Source of the DNA: Glandiceps talaboti
Lineage: Eukaryota; Hemichordata; Enteropneusta; Spengelidae
NCBI RefSeq assembly: GCF_964340395.1
Contig: NC_135570.1
Location: forward strand, 8,367,322 to 8,431,321
DNA: 64,000 nt
Direction of reading: 5' to 3'
The position numbers were made by a program, and so were the translations under genes. Below are positions 27,649-36,414 of this stretch, in pieces (the first letter of the stretch is position 1; each line of letters opens with the position of its first letter). Under the pieces are notes generated by a model, which was not told where the DNA came from, did no database searches, and saw nothing but the letters and a program-made list of their open reading frames with translations.

Positions 27649-29736
27649 TACAGACAGACAGACAGAATGTATCCTAGGATATGGTTCAATGGTATAGAAT
27701 GATGTATTTCTTTGAGTTACTCAGTGTACCATAACAAGTGGAATTTTTGATTTATTGTTTCGAGCTACCGTGTATTTATGCTAGACAAATGAATAATGCA
27801 AATCATTTTCACATGAAACACTCATACCTCCGTAATGTATTTTATTGCTTCAAATGTAAACAATAACCGAGTTTTGGTGAACGAGTTCTCACCCTGCATT
27901 TTGTGTATACATGTACATTTGCATCTGGTTCAATGAACATAATTCGATCTCATTCATATATAAATACACATGCACATTATCGCTAATGTGTAATACATTT
28001 ACTCCCATGCACCAAAATCAGCCTGTGGTAATCTTTATTGATATAATTCATGCTTTTTATTCATTGACAAAACCTATCCGATATCTGTGAGATCCATCCA
28101 TTTGCAAATAACGTAATGTATTTCATAAACGAATGCAAGTAATTCCATCCCTGATATAGAATTGAAAGAAAGGGCAAAGGCTAGCTAGTCACCAAGCGTT
28201 AGTTTAAATGCTGGGGCTATTTGTAATGGAGTTTCAGCGACATAGTTTACAAATGCAATCATTTTTATTTTGCGCCTATAACTTTGAAATATATTGTTCA
28301 TACTAAATAACACCTGTTGCACGAGTAATATCTCAAGGGATTTTAAGCGAGATGTCTCTGATATTGACGACAAAAATGACACGTGTTAGCATGATTAATC
28401 ACTACTTTTTAAGCCATGATGTCTCCGATTTGATCATCGATTTATGAATTGGCGGGAACTTGTGAGAGGAAATGTAATAGAAGCCTATTAAGTAGAAATA
28501 ATCGGTGTCTGGCTCGACAATGTTGACCCTAACCTTGCTACAATTTCATTGTCTGGCTTGATAAATATCTTACCAGCTCTACTCAATATTATAGTCTGAC
28601 TCTGAATTGACTGTGTAATTGATATTGCTACATGCTATTGCCTGGCACTACACAAATTGAAACAAAATTGTTACATTTGAATCAATTGACATGTCTGAAG
28701 AAAAATGTATGTTATTACGTTGTGTATGATTTGGCAACAAGCTGAAAGATAATGGTAACGCAAGATGCAAATTAAAGTAAATATAGTAACATTGGTAAGA
28801 TTGTTGCCACCCCAGACGATATATGAAAAGAAATAGTCATATACCTGTAAGATTTTAAACGCTCCAGACGATAAAATGTAGCATTGTTAGTAAGATATAT
28901 GTTAAGCCAGACGATAAAATGTACATGTAGCACTGTTAGCATGATTTTTAACGCGACAGACGATAAAATGTAGCATTGTTAGTAAGATATTTGTTGAGCC
29001 AGACGATAAAATGTAGCAATGCTAGTAAGATATTTGTTGAGCCAGACGATAAAATGTAGCAATGTTAATACGATTTTTGTTGAGTCCGACGATAAAATGT
29101 AGCAATGTTAGCGAGTTTTTGTTGAGCCAGACGATGTAGTAATATTTTAAAGAGATTTGTCGTTCTATTCAACTGGTTTCCATTATATATAAGGAGATTT
29201 GTGTCATAGTGGAATTAAATAAGGATACTTACGTGTGATATGAAAAAAATTAGTGGACATAAGAAACGTCCAAAAATCCAATGTTGGAGGATAACGTAGG
29301 TGACGGTCGTTGGTATACAGAAGATAGCTACCAGAATGTCCGCCACTGACAGATTGATCAGAAATTTATTCATTTCAGATCTGATATGTATCGGAGATGA
29401 CAAAATACAGATAACCAAAATGTTGCCGAGTAATACTAACAGCGTGGTCAGAGAATAAACTATACAAATGAAAATTTTGGCAGTTGCGGATAAAATGTTG
29501 ACGTGTGTGACGTTGCCTGTGCACATGCTTTGTGGATTGAAGGATTCGGATGAAGCAGCTAAATCCTCGTATGTGTCATTTTCAACGTTAAAATACGAAT
29601 AGTCTTCGTAGTCGTCGTAAAGTTCTTTAAGCGTGTTGAATACTTCGATTGGGCATGACGGCAAGTCGCACAAACATCGCAGAATGACGTCGCTTGGAAC
29701 TATAGCAGTACTAACATTAGGCGCAGAGAGATTCAT
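7354..29736 (-). CDS. class A neuropeptide-type GPCR, 4-exon gene model
   Basis: Join (minus) 29736-29233, 24974-24576, 23250-23035, 7521-7354; all introns are phase 0 with GT-AG borders; 428 aa. Seen: acidic, Tyr-rich N-terminus with N-glycosylation sites NLS, NVS, NDT, NVT; TM1 with GN (N105); TM2 with LSVAD (D133); WIFG then C160 before TM3; DRY at 184-186; W210 in TM4; extracellular loop 2 'CDELWP' (C236) to pair with C160; P261 in TM5; TM6 FAICLLP (312-319); TM7 NPIIY (361-365); helix-8-like KDIQQFFKRR; Ser/Thr-rich tail. Known: these are rhodopsin-family hallmarks, and the WxFG, CxExWP and LW..xPG features point to the peptide-binding beta group (NPFF/PrRP/RYamide/orexin-like). The ligand is not assignable. 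Odd: Leu replaces the usual Trp in the CWxP motif. The start is the first in-frame ATG after an upstream in-frame stop. Confidence 0.85.
7648..7755. mobile_element. short MITE family B, copy 1
   Basis: About 108 bp with inverted ends: left TTTTAACTCAATACAGTGCA, right TGCAATTTATTGAGTTACAA. The core AAATGTTTGT..ACAATAACAAACGTTTA is shared with the copy at 41400-41521. No coding capacity. Lies just upstream of GPCR exon 4, inside intron 3. Confidence 0.6.
7760..9800. other. GPCR intron 3, nothing recognised
   Basis: AT-rich sequence without repeats, long frames or transposon ends that I could recognise. Confidence 0.45.
9808..10145. repeat. diverged duplication, copy 1
   Basis: Aligns in order with 11312-11640: GCGGTTTCAAT, CATTAATATTTCATG, TACTTTCGTGT, ACGATAT, CAACCGGTTA, GTATATTGTACAGT, AGTTATCAATGTA. 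The copies differ by many substitutions and small indels, so the duplication is old. No gene is recognisable in it. Confidence 0.7.
10203..10285. repeat. (TA)n microsatellite
   Basis: An uninterrupted TA tract of about 80 bp. The frame crossing it is an artefact. Confidence 0.98.
11312..11640. repeat. diverged duplication, copy 2
   Basis: Direct-orientation partner of 9808-10145, about 1.5 kb away, with the same order of short conserved blocks. Confidence 0.7.
11745..12095 (+). mobile_element. tRNA-derived SINE with paired AAGCGCTTT tail
   Basis: Head: GGTCGAATGATATAGAGCGG (A-box-like region near 11753-11772), then GCAGGTTCGTGCG with a B-box-like GGTTCG at 11797-11802, so it resembles a pol III promoter of a tRNA-derived SINE. 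Tail: AAAGCGCTTT (12043-12052) and AAAGCGCT (12067-12074) form a short stem and are followed by ATATAAAA and a short TAACATTATCATTA tail. A tail of this kind occurs in several invertebrate SINE families (from memory). It lies in intron 3 of the GPCR gene, opposite to its transcription. Confidence 0.7.
12100..13290. other. GPCR intron 3, nothing recognised
   Basis: Overlapping 60-codon frames on both strands near 12960-13275 have no domain and are low-complexity, hydrophobic chance frames. Nothing else seen. Confidence 0.4.
13300..13870 (+). mobile_element. Penelope-like element remnant, GIY-YIG region
   Basis: The frame 13546-13836 reads ...FSIRKSIFCSTRNVIYLIQC then KRCGMQFVGQTIQEMRTRFN and GHTSSI. 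This is the linker/GIY-YIG endonuclease block (NVIYLIQC..CG.Q.VGQT....R.RFN.H) of Penelope-like retroelements. The preceding 250 bp carry stops in that frame, and the following sequence needs a frame change to continue (GEARVAVIIQ). It is therefore a short dead fragment in GPCR intron 3. No reverse transcriptase core is recognisable. Confidence 0.7.
13871..14757. other. GPCR intron 3, nothing recognised
   Basis: AT-rich. The minus frame at 14034-14261 has no recognisable domain. Confidence 0.4.
14758..15172. repeat. 51-bp minisatellite, about 8 copies
   Basis: The unit runs from GACAGCCAGTGAAATGTAGC through AATATTGGTGTATTGGTTAC to ATATATATTAA. Two internal units carry a 4-bp insertion (ATTAATTGG for ATTGG). 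Since 51 is a multiple of 3, open frames arise on both strands as artefacts. Early units have TTTCATGTATATTA, later ones TTACATATATATTA, which suggests stepwise expansion. Confidence 0.95.
15175..16595. other. GPCR intron 3, nothing recognised
   Basis: Short frames at 16096-16287 (plus) and 16239-16433 (minus) lack domains. No repeats recognised. Confidence 0.4.
16600..16995 (-). mobile_element. LINE reverse transcriptase 3' fragment (CR1/L2-like), dead
   Basis: Minus-strand reading shows the end of a LINE RT domain across small frame shifts: 'VTISNELK' stop 'EKHVDEVASK' (16940-16990), 'AIEHVCIVWQGHLPVKQRPR' then 'IENIQKRATRMIYPVCTYRD' (about 16740-16850), and 'VPELINHTYPTRSRNV' near 16610-16660. 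The pattern LGVTIS.DLKW..HV ... CPVW...LP....IE.IQKRA.RIIYP is typical of CR1/L2-type ORF2. In-frame stops show it is inactive. Same strand as the host GPCR gene. Confidence 0.7.
17000..17810. other. GPCR intron 3, one unidentified frame
   Basis: A 99-codon minus frame at 17036-17335 lies directly upstream of the LINE fragment but shows no RT motif. It could be more decayed LINE sequence or chance. Nothing else recognised. Confidence 0.3.
17811..17975. mobile_element. foldback element with long inverted arms
   Basis: Left arm near 17811-17879 (AGTTACC...TCTAGTTTTGAAGCGA...CGTAGC...GAATCA) pairs with right arm 17903-17975 (TGATTCAGACGACAGCTACG...TCGCTTCAAAACTAGA...GGTAACT) around a 23-bp loop. 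Mismatches are scattered. It has no coding capacity and is best read as a MITE or foldback insertion. Confidence 0.7.
18322..18604. mobile_element. MITE with TAGCCCCRTCTACACG inverted ends
   Basis: Left end TAGCCCCGTCTACACGGC, right end inverse TAGCCCCATCTACACGTAGG, with a possible TA target duplication. Internally there are many copies of TCCTGA/GTCCTGAC and palindromic CCTACCTGAGGTAGG blocks near both ends. GC content is well above the flanks. It is 283 bp with no real coding frame, so a non-autonomous DNA transposon. Confidence 0.75.
19120..19420. repeat. segmental direct duplication, copy 1
   Basis: About 300 bp closely matching 19698-19998, e.g. CCCATATTGAAAGTCA, TGGACAG.ACATATT, TTGCTTTGGCCCTG, GTATGTCTAAACAAACCAAA, TATCACGTGACAAGGTAAAC. 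The copies are about 575 bp apart, with single-base changes and a small insertion (TTGATCAGTT) in copy 2. Confidence 0.9.
19698..19998. repeat. segmental direct duplication, copy 2
   Basis: Partner of 19120-19420 in the same orientation. The spacer between the copies is unique AT-rich sequence. Confidence 0.9.
20215..20925. repeat. GGAACATGAAAC minisatellite with higher-order structure
   Basis: Degenerate 10-11-bp units (GAACATGAAAC, GGAACACAAC) over about 710 bp. A block beginning CGAAACACAATGTAATATGA recurs about 208 bp later (near 20291 and 20499), showing a higher-order repeat. Minus-strand frames rich in FMF/CFVS are artefacts of the unit. Confidence 0.92.
20930..22780. other. GPCR intron 3, nothing recognised
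   Basis: A minus frame at 21788-22027 (79 codons, start context only) looks protein-like in places but has no domain I know. The frame at 22078-22299 is hydrophobic chance sequence. Confidence 0.35.
23035..23250 (-). CDS. GPCR exon 3, TM6-TM7
   Basis: The acceptor CCCTGTAG precedes ACGGTCAAACTACTAG. The exon has 72 codons: TVKLLVAIVVAFAICLLPLN (TM6, with CLLP in place of CWLP), a short extracellular loop 3, and LCCHWLAMANSFLNPIIY (TM7). The donor is AAG/GTAATG, phase 0. If the donor is skipped, translation runs 9 more codons (VMKQYQCFY) to a stop at 23005-23007, with an AATAAA about 215 nt further on (22787-22792), giving a possible short-tail isoform with a palmitoylatable Cys. Confidence 0.88.
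23506..23695. repeat. dispersed repeat family A, copy 2
   Basis: Shares 'CTCAAGATATAAACTTGCCA', 'ACAGATAATATTCACCACTA', 'AGTATATCTTTGGGTATTTG' and 'GTCAGCTAGTGCAGGTTTAA' with 5880-6040 and 63310-63470. It lies in GPCR intron 2. Confidence 0.65.
24411..24456. repeat. (CA)n microsatellite
   Basis: About 22 CA units with one TA interruption, about 120 bp from GPCR exon 2 on its intron 2 side. Confidence 0.97.
24576..24974 (-). CDS. GPCR exon 2, TM3-TM5 and loop 3
   Basis: The acceptor TATTGTAG precedes GTATCTCCTTTTGTG. The exon has 133 codons: the rest of TM3 (VSPFVSIFTLTAIAVDRYFA), the DRY box, TM4 (VYTIVVIWILSTGLGVL), extracellular loop 2 (QCDELWPS), TM5 (ESFIICIVFFMPLGILLFAY) and the loop 3 start SLWQRSVPGNE...KRAAKQK. 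The donor is AAA/GTGAGA, phase 0. There is no ATG; the exon is only meaningful spliced. Confidence 0.92.
25000..28800. other. GPCR intron 1, short repeats only
   Basis: Holds a TTTTA-rich tract (25746-25800) and a (GACA)n tract (27604-27666). Frames at 26042-26239 and 26764-27117 (minus) and 27109-27303 (plus) show no domain. Confidence 0.4.
27604..27666. repeat. (CAGA)n microsatellite
   Basis: About 15 CAGA units with one CATA interruption. Confidence 0.97.
28808..29140. repeat. 43-bp minisatellite in GPCR intron 1
   Basis: About eight imperfect units built on CCAGACGATAAAATGTAGCA then TTGTTAGTAAGATATTTGTT and GAG. The array ends roughly 90 bp from the donor of exon 1. Unit length varies (41-47 bp), with a CATGTA insertion in one unit. 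Confidence 0.9.
29233..29736 (-). CDS. GPCR exon 1, N-terminus, TM1-TM3 start
   Basis: 168 codons from the ATG at 29734-29736 to a consensus donor CAC/GTAAGTATCC. N-terminal domain of about 80 residues: NLS and NVS sites, Cys pair CLCDLPSC (21-28), acidic Tyr cluster YDDYEDYSYF (40-49), NDT and NVT sites. TM1 is near 85-110 (LLGNILVIC), TM2 near 123-148 (NLSVADILVAIFCIP), then HWIFGRFLC. An in-frame stop lies about 60 nt upstream of the ATG, and a short upstream ORF overlaps the start. Confidence 0.92.
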
Positions 29737-29744
29737 GGTGTGAT

Positions 29745-30385
29745 CGAACCCGGGTATTGACGTTTGCTTTGGATTGATCAACAGGGACGATCATAGAAAA
29801 CATGTATATCCTTAATAGGTATTCTGTCGCACTGGGAAGTTAATGTGCAAGAACGTAGTCGGTCTTTGTGGGTTTACACTGCCGCGCACTGATGTGTCTA
29901 GTTTATATGGCAATTCATCGGTGCATCTCATTACTTTTTGCCATGCATACCGCCGGGTGTACGACACTATTCATATCAAATAGTAACTCCCTCTATCGGA
30001 TTGGTTGGCAAGAATTTCACGACTGTGCCTGTATAGAAGTGAATGAATTATTACAATAGTGAAGAGGAGTATATGGTGTAAGAAAATCCAACATACACTG
30101 TCTAATGTAAATAGGTTATTTGGTCATTGCAGTAGGCGGAGCAACCATTCAAACGCGTCCATCAATCTTGAATGAGCACATATCTAGGTAAATGTTATGC
30201 TCTGTAAATTTCTCATTAGATGATATATGTCATTCTAAAGTGACAGCGTGTGCTATAAAGAGTTTACATTAGAGATTAATCACATTTCGAAACTACTTTA
30301 AGCTGTTATGTTGGGATGCCATAATGCTATCAAACTAGGTTTATATCTAGACTCGTCTAACACCTGGCAATTTGTCGGTACCATA
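29745..30385. other. upstream flank of the GPCR gene
   Basis: Likely 5' untranslated and promoter region of the GPCR (minus strand), but no core promoter element is convincing. Frame 29868-30059 (plus) has no domain. Confidence 0.35.
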
Positions 30386-30388
30386 TTC

Positions 30389-30662
30389 GTTCATTCATTC
30401 ATTCATTCATTCATTCATCCATCCATTCATTCATCCATCCATCCATTCATTCATTCATTCATTCATTCATTCATTCATTCATTCATGCATGTAATTCCCT
30501 CACTCACTCACTCACTCACTCACTCACTCAATCAATCAATCAATCAGTCAATCAATCAATCAATCAATCAGTCATTCATTCATTCACTTACCCACCCAAC
30601 CACCCACCCACCAATCAACCCACCCACCATCCATCCATCTTTCCATCCATGTATTCATCGTT
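30389..30662. repeat. compound (CATT)n/(CACT)n/(AATC)n microsatellite
   Basis: Successive blocks CATT/CATC, CATT, CACT, CAAT with CAGT, then CCAC/CAAC and CCAT. The unit drifts by single-base changes along the tract. The 158-codon frame through it is a repeat artefact. Confidence 0.95.
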
Positions 30663-31560
30663 CAGTCATAAATATTATTCCATCATATGTCAGTCATATA
30701 TTATTTATTATGTCATTTAATTATTTCTTGATTTATTTATGTATTTGTCTCTTTATTGAAAACGAGTCATTGTTAAACCGTTAAAACCAAATTTCGCTTT
30801 GGGGTGAAGTCAGTAATTTTGTGTGATACCTGACAGATAAAATGAATTCTTATATGTTAAAGGTTAAAGAACAACATGTATTAGATTCATTCTTACTGGA
30901 GAATGCTCAGAACTGAAAGTACCAAGGTTAAATTGAGTATGGCGAAATTGATAGCCGTGTGTTTTAAAAGATACAATGTCTCTATTAGTGCAATTTTACT
31001 TCTAGTTTAAGCAATCAAAATGAATTACATGCGACCTATTTAAATGCAAGTTCAAACAAATGGAATTTAAACAGTCTCCGAGCCTCTTTCACGATTGCTG
31101 TTTGGACTTGAAATTGAAAATTCTCTGTAAGCAAGATTAAAAAAGACTACGATATATCTAACGAAAAAAAAATTCTTTATTTCTATCTCTCAACAAATCG
31201 AAGCTGTCACTCTGCTACGACGTGTACAGCAAGGGCTATGCAATACATTTTGGGTTTTTGGGAGTGCGTAAGAAAAATGTAGTAAAGCATAAATACTTCT
31301 CCAAAGATCACCCTTCAAAATATGATGAGATTCACTGTTTATTATAGGGATCATTTCCAGTATTCTTTATCAAATTTGCATATGGCAGAATTTTTCTGAG
31401 ACTGCAAGGCATATATTTCCATACTTGTATATCACAATATATCAACACATCGTTATTACCCATGCTATCAAAAATAACTGAAAGTTCGTCTTTCTGTTCA
31501 CTAGGGACATATGAATAACAATAGCGATAGTTAACAGTATTAAAATGAAGAAAATGAAAA
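30663..31560. other. intergenic, nothing recognised
   Basis: AT-rich, no recognisable coding or repeat structure. Confidence 0.4.
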
Positions 31561-31565
31561 CTTAC

Positions 31566-31643
31566 CGTGCTTGTATGGAGGCATTTAAGCAAACCGAAGG
31601 ATTCAAATATCTCCCGACCGACCCTAATTTGCAGCTCCGACAT
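31566..31643 (-). CDS. possible first coding exon of an unidentified gene
   Basis: An ATG at 31641-31643 opens 26 codons (MSELQIRVGREIFESFGLLK then CLHTST), ending exactly at a strong donor ACG/GTAAGTTTTC, phase 0. The composition is protein-like and the upstream 100 bp are more GC-rich than the surroundings, with an in-frame-independent short upstream ORF. No domain is recognised and I could not find the next exon. The open frame continues into the intron to 31332, but that part is AT-rich and unconvincing. It could be an alternative 5' exon for a downstream minus-strand gene. Confidence 0.3.
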
Positions 31644-31649
31644 CAGAAA

Positions 31650-33440
31650 AAAATCACTGGCATGGCCATATAGACGGCCGATGCATGTGCGCCCGGTCAG
31701 ACATGAAGAATAAACTTGTTGTGCAAATCAGAAAATAATTACAGTGGTATTTACTAAGCATCCTAACTTTGACGTTGTTGATAGTTTTAGTTCACGATTT
31801 CTGAGTTTCAAGGACACCTCATAATGTTAGCTTCTAGTATCAAGTTTACAGTATGTAACTAATGCTCTCATTTGATATAAAATAGGACCAAATCATGATA
31901 CACAGATAGTAACGGTAATTAATAAAAAACTAATTATTTCAAAGTTTGTTTGACTGTATTATTTGTAAGTTTTTCGTTCACATTTGGTACTTTTTAAAGT
32001 CAGGGATTTTTTTCTTCAAAATGTTGGTTTTTCTTAACCTTGTCATGAATTTGAAGAGGGAATGATATTAAAACACAGCAGTGTACTAACAGTTCTAAAA
32101 ATGAAACAAGTGGTTGCAAGATTAAGATTTCTCAAAGTTTTTATTCAATCATATGTTCTTTGTCCTTGTCTGAAAAAAGGAAGGAATTATAAATTTGAGC
32201 ACTGCTATTCATTGATATTCAGATTAAAAATTGTGACTACCTGGCTGTCCAATCTTTCTAAACAATATATAATATACTCTGTAGAAATGACTTAAACTTA
32301 CATAATCTTAATTGCCTTCTTTTTCTAAGGTGTAATGTGTAGTACACAATTTTCAAAAAACAGCTTACTGGGAACTGTTATTGTGAATGGAATTTTTTTT
32401 TATGTTGTTAGGTAATAGTCTATGTATAATGGAATATCTAAGACCACAGTATCTCTATAGTGGTATGAGGTAATATATATGAATATTTCATAGACAATAA
32501 TAATTGACCCCACTCCCTGTCAAATGACCCCACTTTTTGCAACCAAGGGGCCTTTGTCCCCACTTGTTGGAAACCTTGGCAGAACACTGCCGTCTACCCC
32601 CCACCCCCACCCCTTTGTTACATCGGAGCAGCATGTGTCTTTCATGGCTGAAGTCGTTGAGGTTTGATGCGCGCATCTCTTAAATACCTTCACGTCTGTC
32701 TTTTTTTTGTGCTTGTCCAGCCCATGCAGTCTGCAGATCCATGGGGAAACACAAAAATAACCCTCCCTACTTCAGTGAAGACAAATGCAGAGCCAATCAC
32801 GAACGAACAAACAAATAATATCTGCCCCACATATACACTTGCTCTAAAGTACTAAATAAAATGAACAGTAACTGTCATAAATAGTAGATTGAGTGACACG
32901 TTTGTTGAGAATTAACAAAAAACAAAAACAAAAACAAAAACAAAAAAAGGCGCGTCGTCGCACCATTTTAGACAAACCGTCCTGACCAGAAACAATTCTT
33001 TTTTTTTGCCCAATTGTCCTAGTAAGTCTTATCAGCTATCGACGTTCAAATCTTATATTTTTCATGAAACTCTTTTAAGCACGTCACGTGAGGTAGACGA
33101 CCCAATTTTATATTTGATGTGAATATATCTACCTCGCCAATTAGAGTTGGTTTGGGGTAATTAATTATGACATTTATGGAGTATGCTAATTAGACGACAT
33201 GAACTCGACATGATATGGTATACAGTTGGAATCTCATTAAACTTGAATTTGGTCGGTACTGTAATTTCAAAATAATTGAATCTCAGAGAATTTTCGTCAA
33301 CATTTGGTATGTGACATTTTGAAGACAGGGTTACATCAGCAATACATGTAGCTACTAATACAACTAGCGCCTTTTCACAATAGTATAGTTAACTAGCGGC
33401 GTACACAGCAGGAACTCGCATAAGGTCAAGGGTCAGTTTC
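31650..33440. other. intergenic with small G/C-rich patches
   Basis: Near 32505-32620 there are repeated TGACCCCACT / CCCCACTT motifs and C-runs. An (AAAAC)n tract is at 32913-32946. No gene recognised. Confidence 0.4.
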
Positions 33441-33450
33441 TGACATTCGA

Positions 33451-33656
33451 ATCAAAGACGTGGCATTATCTTCGACAATATGTTACTGTCTTAGGCCGCC
33501 AGGTAAGTGCAATACGAGATTACACGTCTGCAAATACCCTTTGGAAAAGCGCGAGTGGCATTATCTTCGACGTTATGTTACTTCCTTAGGCCGCCAGCTA
33601 GGTAAGTGCAATACGAGATTACACGTCTACAAAATACCCTTGAAAAAGCACGAGTC
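33451..33656. repeat. about 97-bp tandem duplication
   Basis: Two copies of TGGCATTATCTTCGAC..., each with TTAGGCCGCCAG and then GGTAAGTGCAATACGAGATT ACACGTCT. Each copy carries a donor-like CAG/GTAAGTG (the second after a 4-bp insertion). The frame 33460-33780 crosses both copies and has no identifiable domain. Confidence 0.85.
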
Positions 33657-33789
33657 TTTCCAGGAACCGACGTTCAGTCTTTGTCAGCGATCGTCAACAT
33701 GGACTTTTTATAGGGACAGCAGGAAGTGTGGGAACTGGAAAAGGGTTTGTAATGAGGAATTCAGATCATTTTATTTGTAGGATACTCTA

Positions 33790-34680
33790 AGTTATGAGTT
33801 CACGTAAATTGAGATATTCAATTTGCTGTAATTTTAACTGTATTTGATGTTGCTTCTATATCATAATTAAAAGTCCGGAACTGAAAATTAAAAAAAAAAT
33901 CAGAATCAATTTCATACTAATTTCGTAGTGGAACCATAATTACTATGGTAACTTGGCAATGAAATCCAAGCTACAGTAAAAATTATAGTGGTCATATTGA
34001 TGCAAAATTGGTAAATATATTTTGATTTTTAATAAATAATACAACTCGAACTTTCTACGTTTTTTACATGAATAAACAACAAAGTTACATGGCCAAATAT
34101 GCTAAAACTAGTTTAGACTGGCAGTAGACGTAATCAACCAATCCTTGAGTCTAGGCTTGCAGATTTGTAAATATTGTAAATATTAGTTTAAGTATTATGA
34201 CGTCTATATTTCTAGCTCTGCCACAAAACTTAGTTTCGCGTTGAAGTTGTATCCTAACTTTGACAGTCTCCATTTAGTCAATTCTGCTCGTTCCCTTCGC
34301 TTGCTTTTCTGAGGTTTACTCTGATCCTCATTGGTTATTCATATCTGTGGTTTTTAATTTTTATTGCCTATAAACATTTTATATAAACCATCAACACAAA
34401 CTAAAGGTGTTTATTTAATTGTTATGTATTCGAAGCGTTAATGATACATTGAGTAACACTGTTTTGTAGAAATTCAGTTGGAAAAAAGCATCAAGTTATG
34501 ACTCCATAAAATAAACTGATTAGCCAATAATTTAAAGGGTGTTAAATTTTACAGGGCTTCTGTCATTTGATCTCATCAATTTAATTAACGGCTATACAGC
34601 ATATCTAACAGATGTAATATACATAAACTCAATTCTGACAACATTTACTGACAACTACATTCACATACAACGTCAGTAGC
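33790..34680. other. intergenic, nothing recognised
   Basis: Contains one 18-bp match (AATTCTGCTCGTTCCCTT, near 34280) to the end of the TIR element at 60559-61155, possibly a solo end fragment. Confidence 0.35.
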
Positions 34681-34684
34681 CCAG

Positions 34685-34922
34685 TTAAGACTGGACACAA
34701 ATTACTATGAGGGGGTGGGGCGGTGTTTTGTGAGGAGGGTTAACATTTTCATGCAAGCGTTTGGGGAGGGCCTCTATTTTTGTGAATGGTGCCTTGACCA
34801 TATATATTGATATAAGAGGTGAGGGTCAGTAAATTGTAATGAAGGTCTTGGGGGAGGGTCGATCTTTCCACGTACTGAACTTTTGAACCCCCCCCCCTTT
34901 TTAGTTTAGGTCCAGTCCCTAA
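34685..34922. mobile_element. small TIR element, TTAGGGACTGGAC ends
   Basis: Left end TTAAGACTGGACACAAATTA followed by GAGGGGGTGGGG. Right end inverse TTAGGGACTGGACCTAAACT followed by a run of 10 G. Internal G-rich/C-rich strand bias and GGGGAGGG blocks. About 238 bp, non-coding. Same architecture as 39504-39923 and 60559-61155. Confidence 0.6.
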
Positions 34923-34929
34923 GCCTGCA

Positions 34930-36075
34930 TGCGCATTGAAATTGCTGGAAATGATATGTCACCGTTGACCACTTTCAATTTCACATCTTATGCAAAAATG
35001 TGTAGAGCAACGACGAAATTGACTAATGTTCATTCATTCATTCAAGTAATTAAATCTATTATTAGCACTTCATCAAGTACAATTTAGCGTGATGTATGAC
35101 GGGCTTGTCGCGACACGGTCTCTACTATATATCCCCGCGGCCGTCCTCAGTTAAGAATATACATTGAATCTCATTTCGGTTTTAAGACTAAATGTTGTCA
35201 CATGTACAACAACCACATACAGAATAGGAAGGGTGTCTATGGATTTTGAAGAAATAATATGAAGAAAGCCAACATTCAGTCACCAACGGCCCCATTGGTA
35301 TAATCGAAATAAAAAAACACAATATTTTTTGTCAGTGAAAATGACGATAGGTTGTGTCGCTTTTTCACTGTTACTATACTGTTATATTGAGTTCTCTGTT
35401 ATTTGGTATTAGAAAGAGAATATTTGAAAGGCTGTCATTTTAACAATTTTAATACCAAGAAGAATGCCTATTTATTTAATAATGCTCTCATCACCCTGGG
35501 CTATTAATTAAACATAATTGAACGGAACAGTGCTAAAGTACCAGGTATAATGACATGATTAAGGATTGTCATTTAATTTAACGGCAATTGTCATTCCCTG
35601 TCATTTTATTTCCTCCAAAATTTCAAGATAATAACCCTATATATGGCAATCACTTAGGTGTGGACGGGCATACTGACAGACTGACGCGAGGAACTTGTTC
35701 TGGTAGCAACATCATGAAGGTGCTTGGTACTTAGAGGGAAATAAGCATACAGCGCCATCTTTGTCAGACACGCTACGTTGTCATAGAACCCAGTCTTAGG
35801 CGATGATATCGATCACCTGCTCTCTTCTTTATTCAGTGAGGTTATACAGCTTAACTGTCATCATCCCCCCTTTTATAATCATAATTTTACATTGAAAGAT
35901 TATCCTTGTATACTAGAGATTAGACAACGTTGCTCAAATGAGGACACGATACGTAACACAAATATAATTACGAATGAAATTCGACTTATTTTCATTTAAA
36001 ATTCAACTCTCTTTTACGGTCCACTTGTCTTGAGTTACATTGAATTTTAAAATTGCATGAAATGTTTTATAAAAT
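34930..36075. other. intergenic, nothing recognised
   Basis: AT-rich, no feature recognised beyond short A/T homopolymers. Confidence 0.4.
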
Positions 36076-36081
36076 CAATCT

Positions 36082-36331
36082 TCATCGGAGCATTAGAATA
36101 TCCGGGAAAAATAATGCATTATCAACGTAATGAGCGGTATTGAAATTAGGAGGCATATATGATTCTTGTGTAATTGTATCGAGTCTAAATAGTTGCAGCG
36201 TATACATAGTGACTGTGGGTATGAAACTGATCATACCAATGGCAATATCCATTACAGCGAGGGCCAAAGTTGAGGCCCACTCAAAAGATACCGACCCCCG
36301 GGGGATGTAATCACCGTTGACATTCTTCGTC
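36082..36331 (-). pseudogene. orphan membrane-segment frame, possible gene fragment
   Basis: The minus frame is open from about 36331 to a stop at 36082 and has no good ATG. It reads ...SVSFEWASTLALAVMDIAIG then MISFIPTVTMYTLQLF, one convincing transmembrane helix preceded by a polar segment. D and P spacing recalls TM2 of a class A GPCR (LA..D......IP). The FEWA...IP layout also recalls the last helices of SLC6 transporters. Neither fits exactly. No splice partner is seen, so it may be a decayed exon or chance. Confidence 0.2.
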
Positions 36332-36414
36332 TACTCACTCATTCAAATGCCGTCTTTCAGGTTGTAAACATTTTGAAGTCCCACACATACACACATACCT
36401 CCAGTTGCAAGTTA

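Noticed and set aside
33460-33780. Possible helicase P-loop (GTAGSVGTGKG in an alternate frame near 33700)
   Set aside because: The Gly-rich loop has an extra residue and lacks the Ser/Thr after GK; no further helicase motif is found nearby.
36082-36331. SLC6 transporter or second GPCR gene
   Set aside because: A single helix with spacing that does not fit either family well; kept only as a low-confidence fragment.
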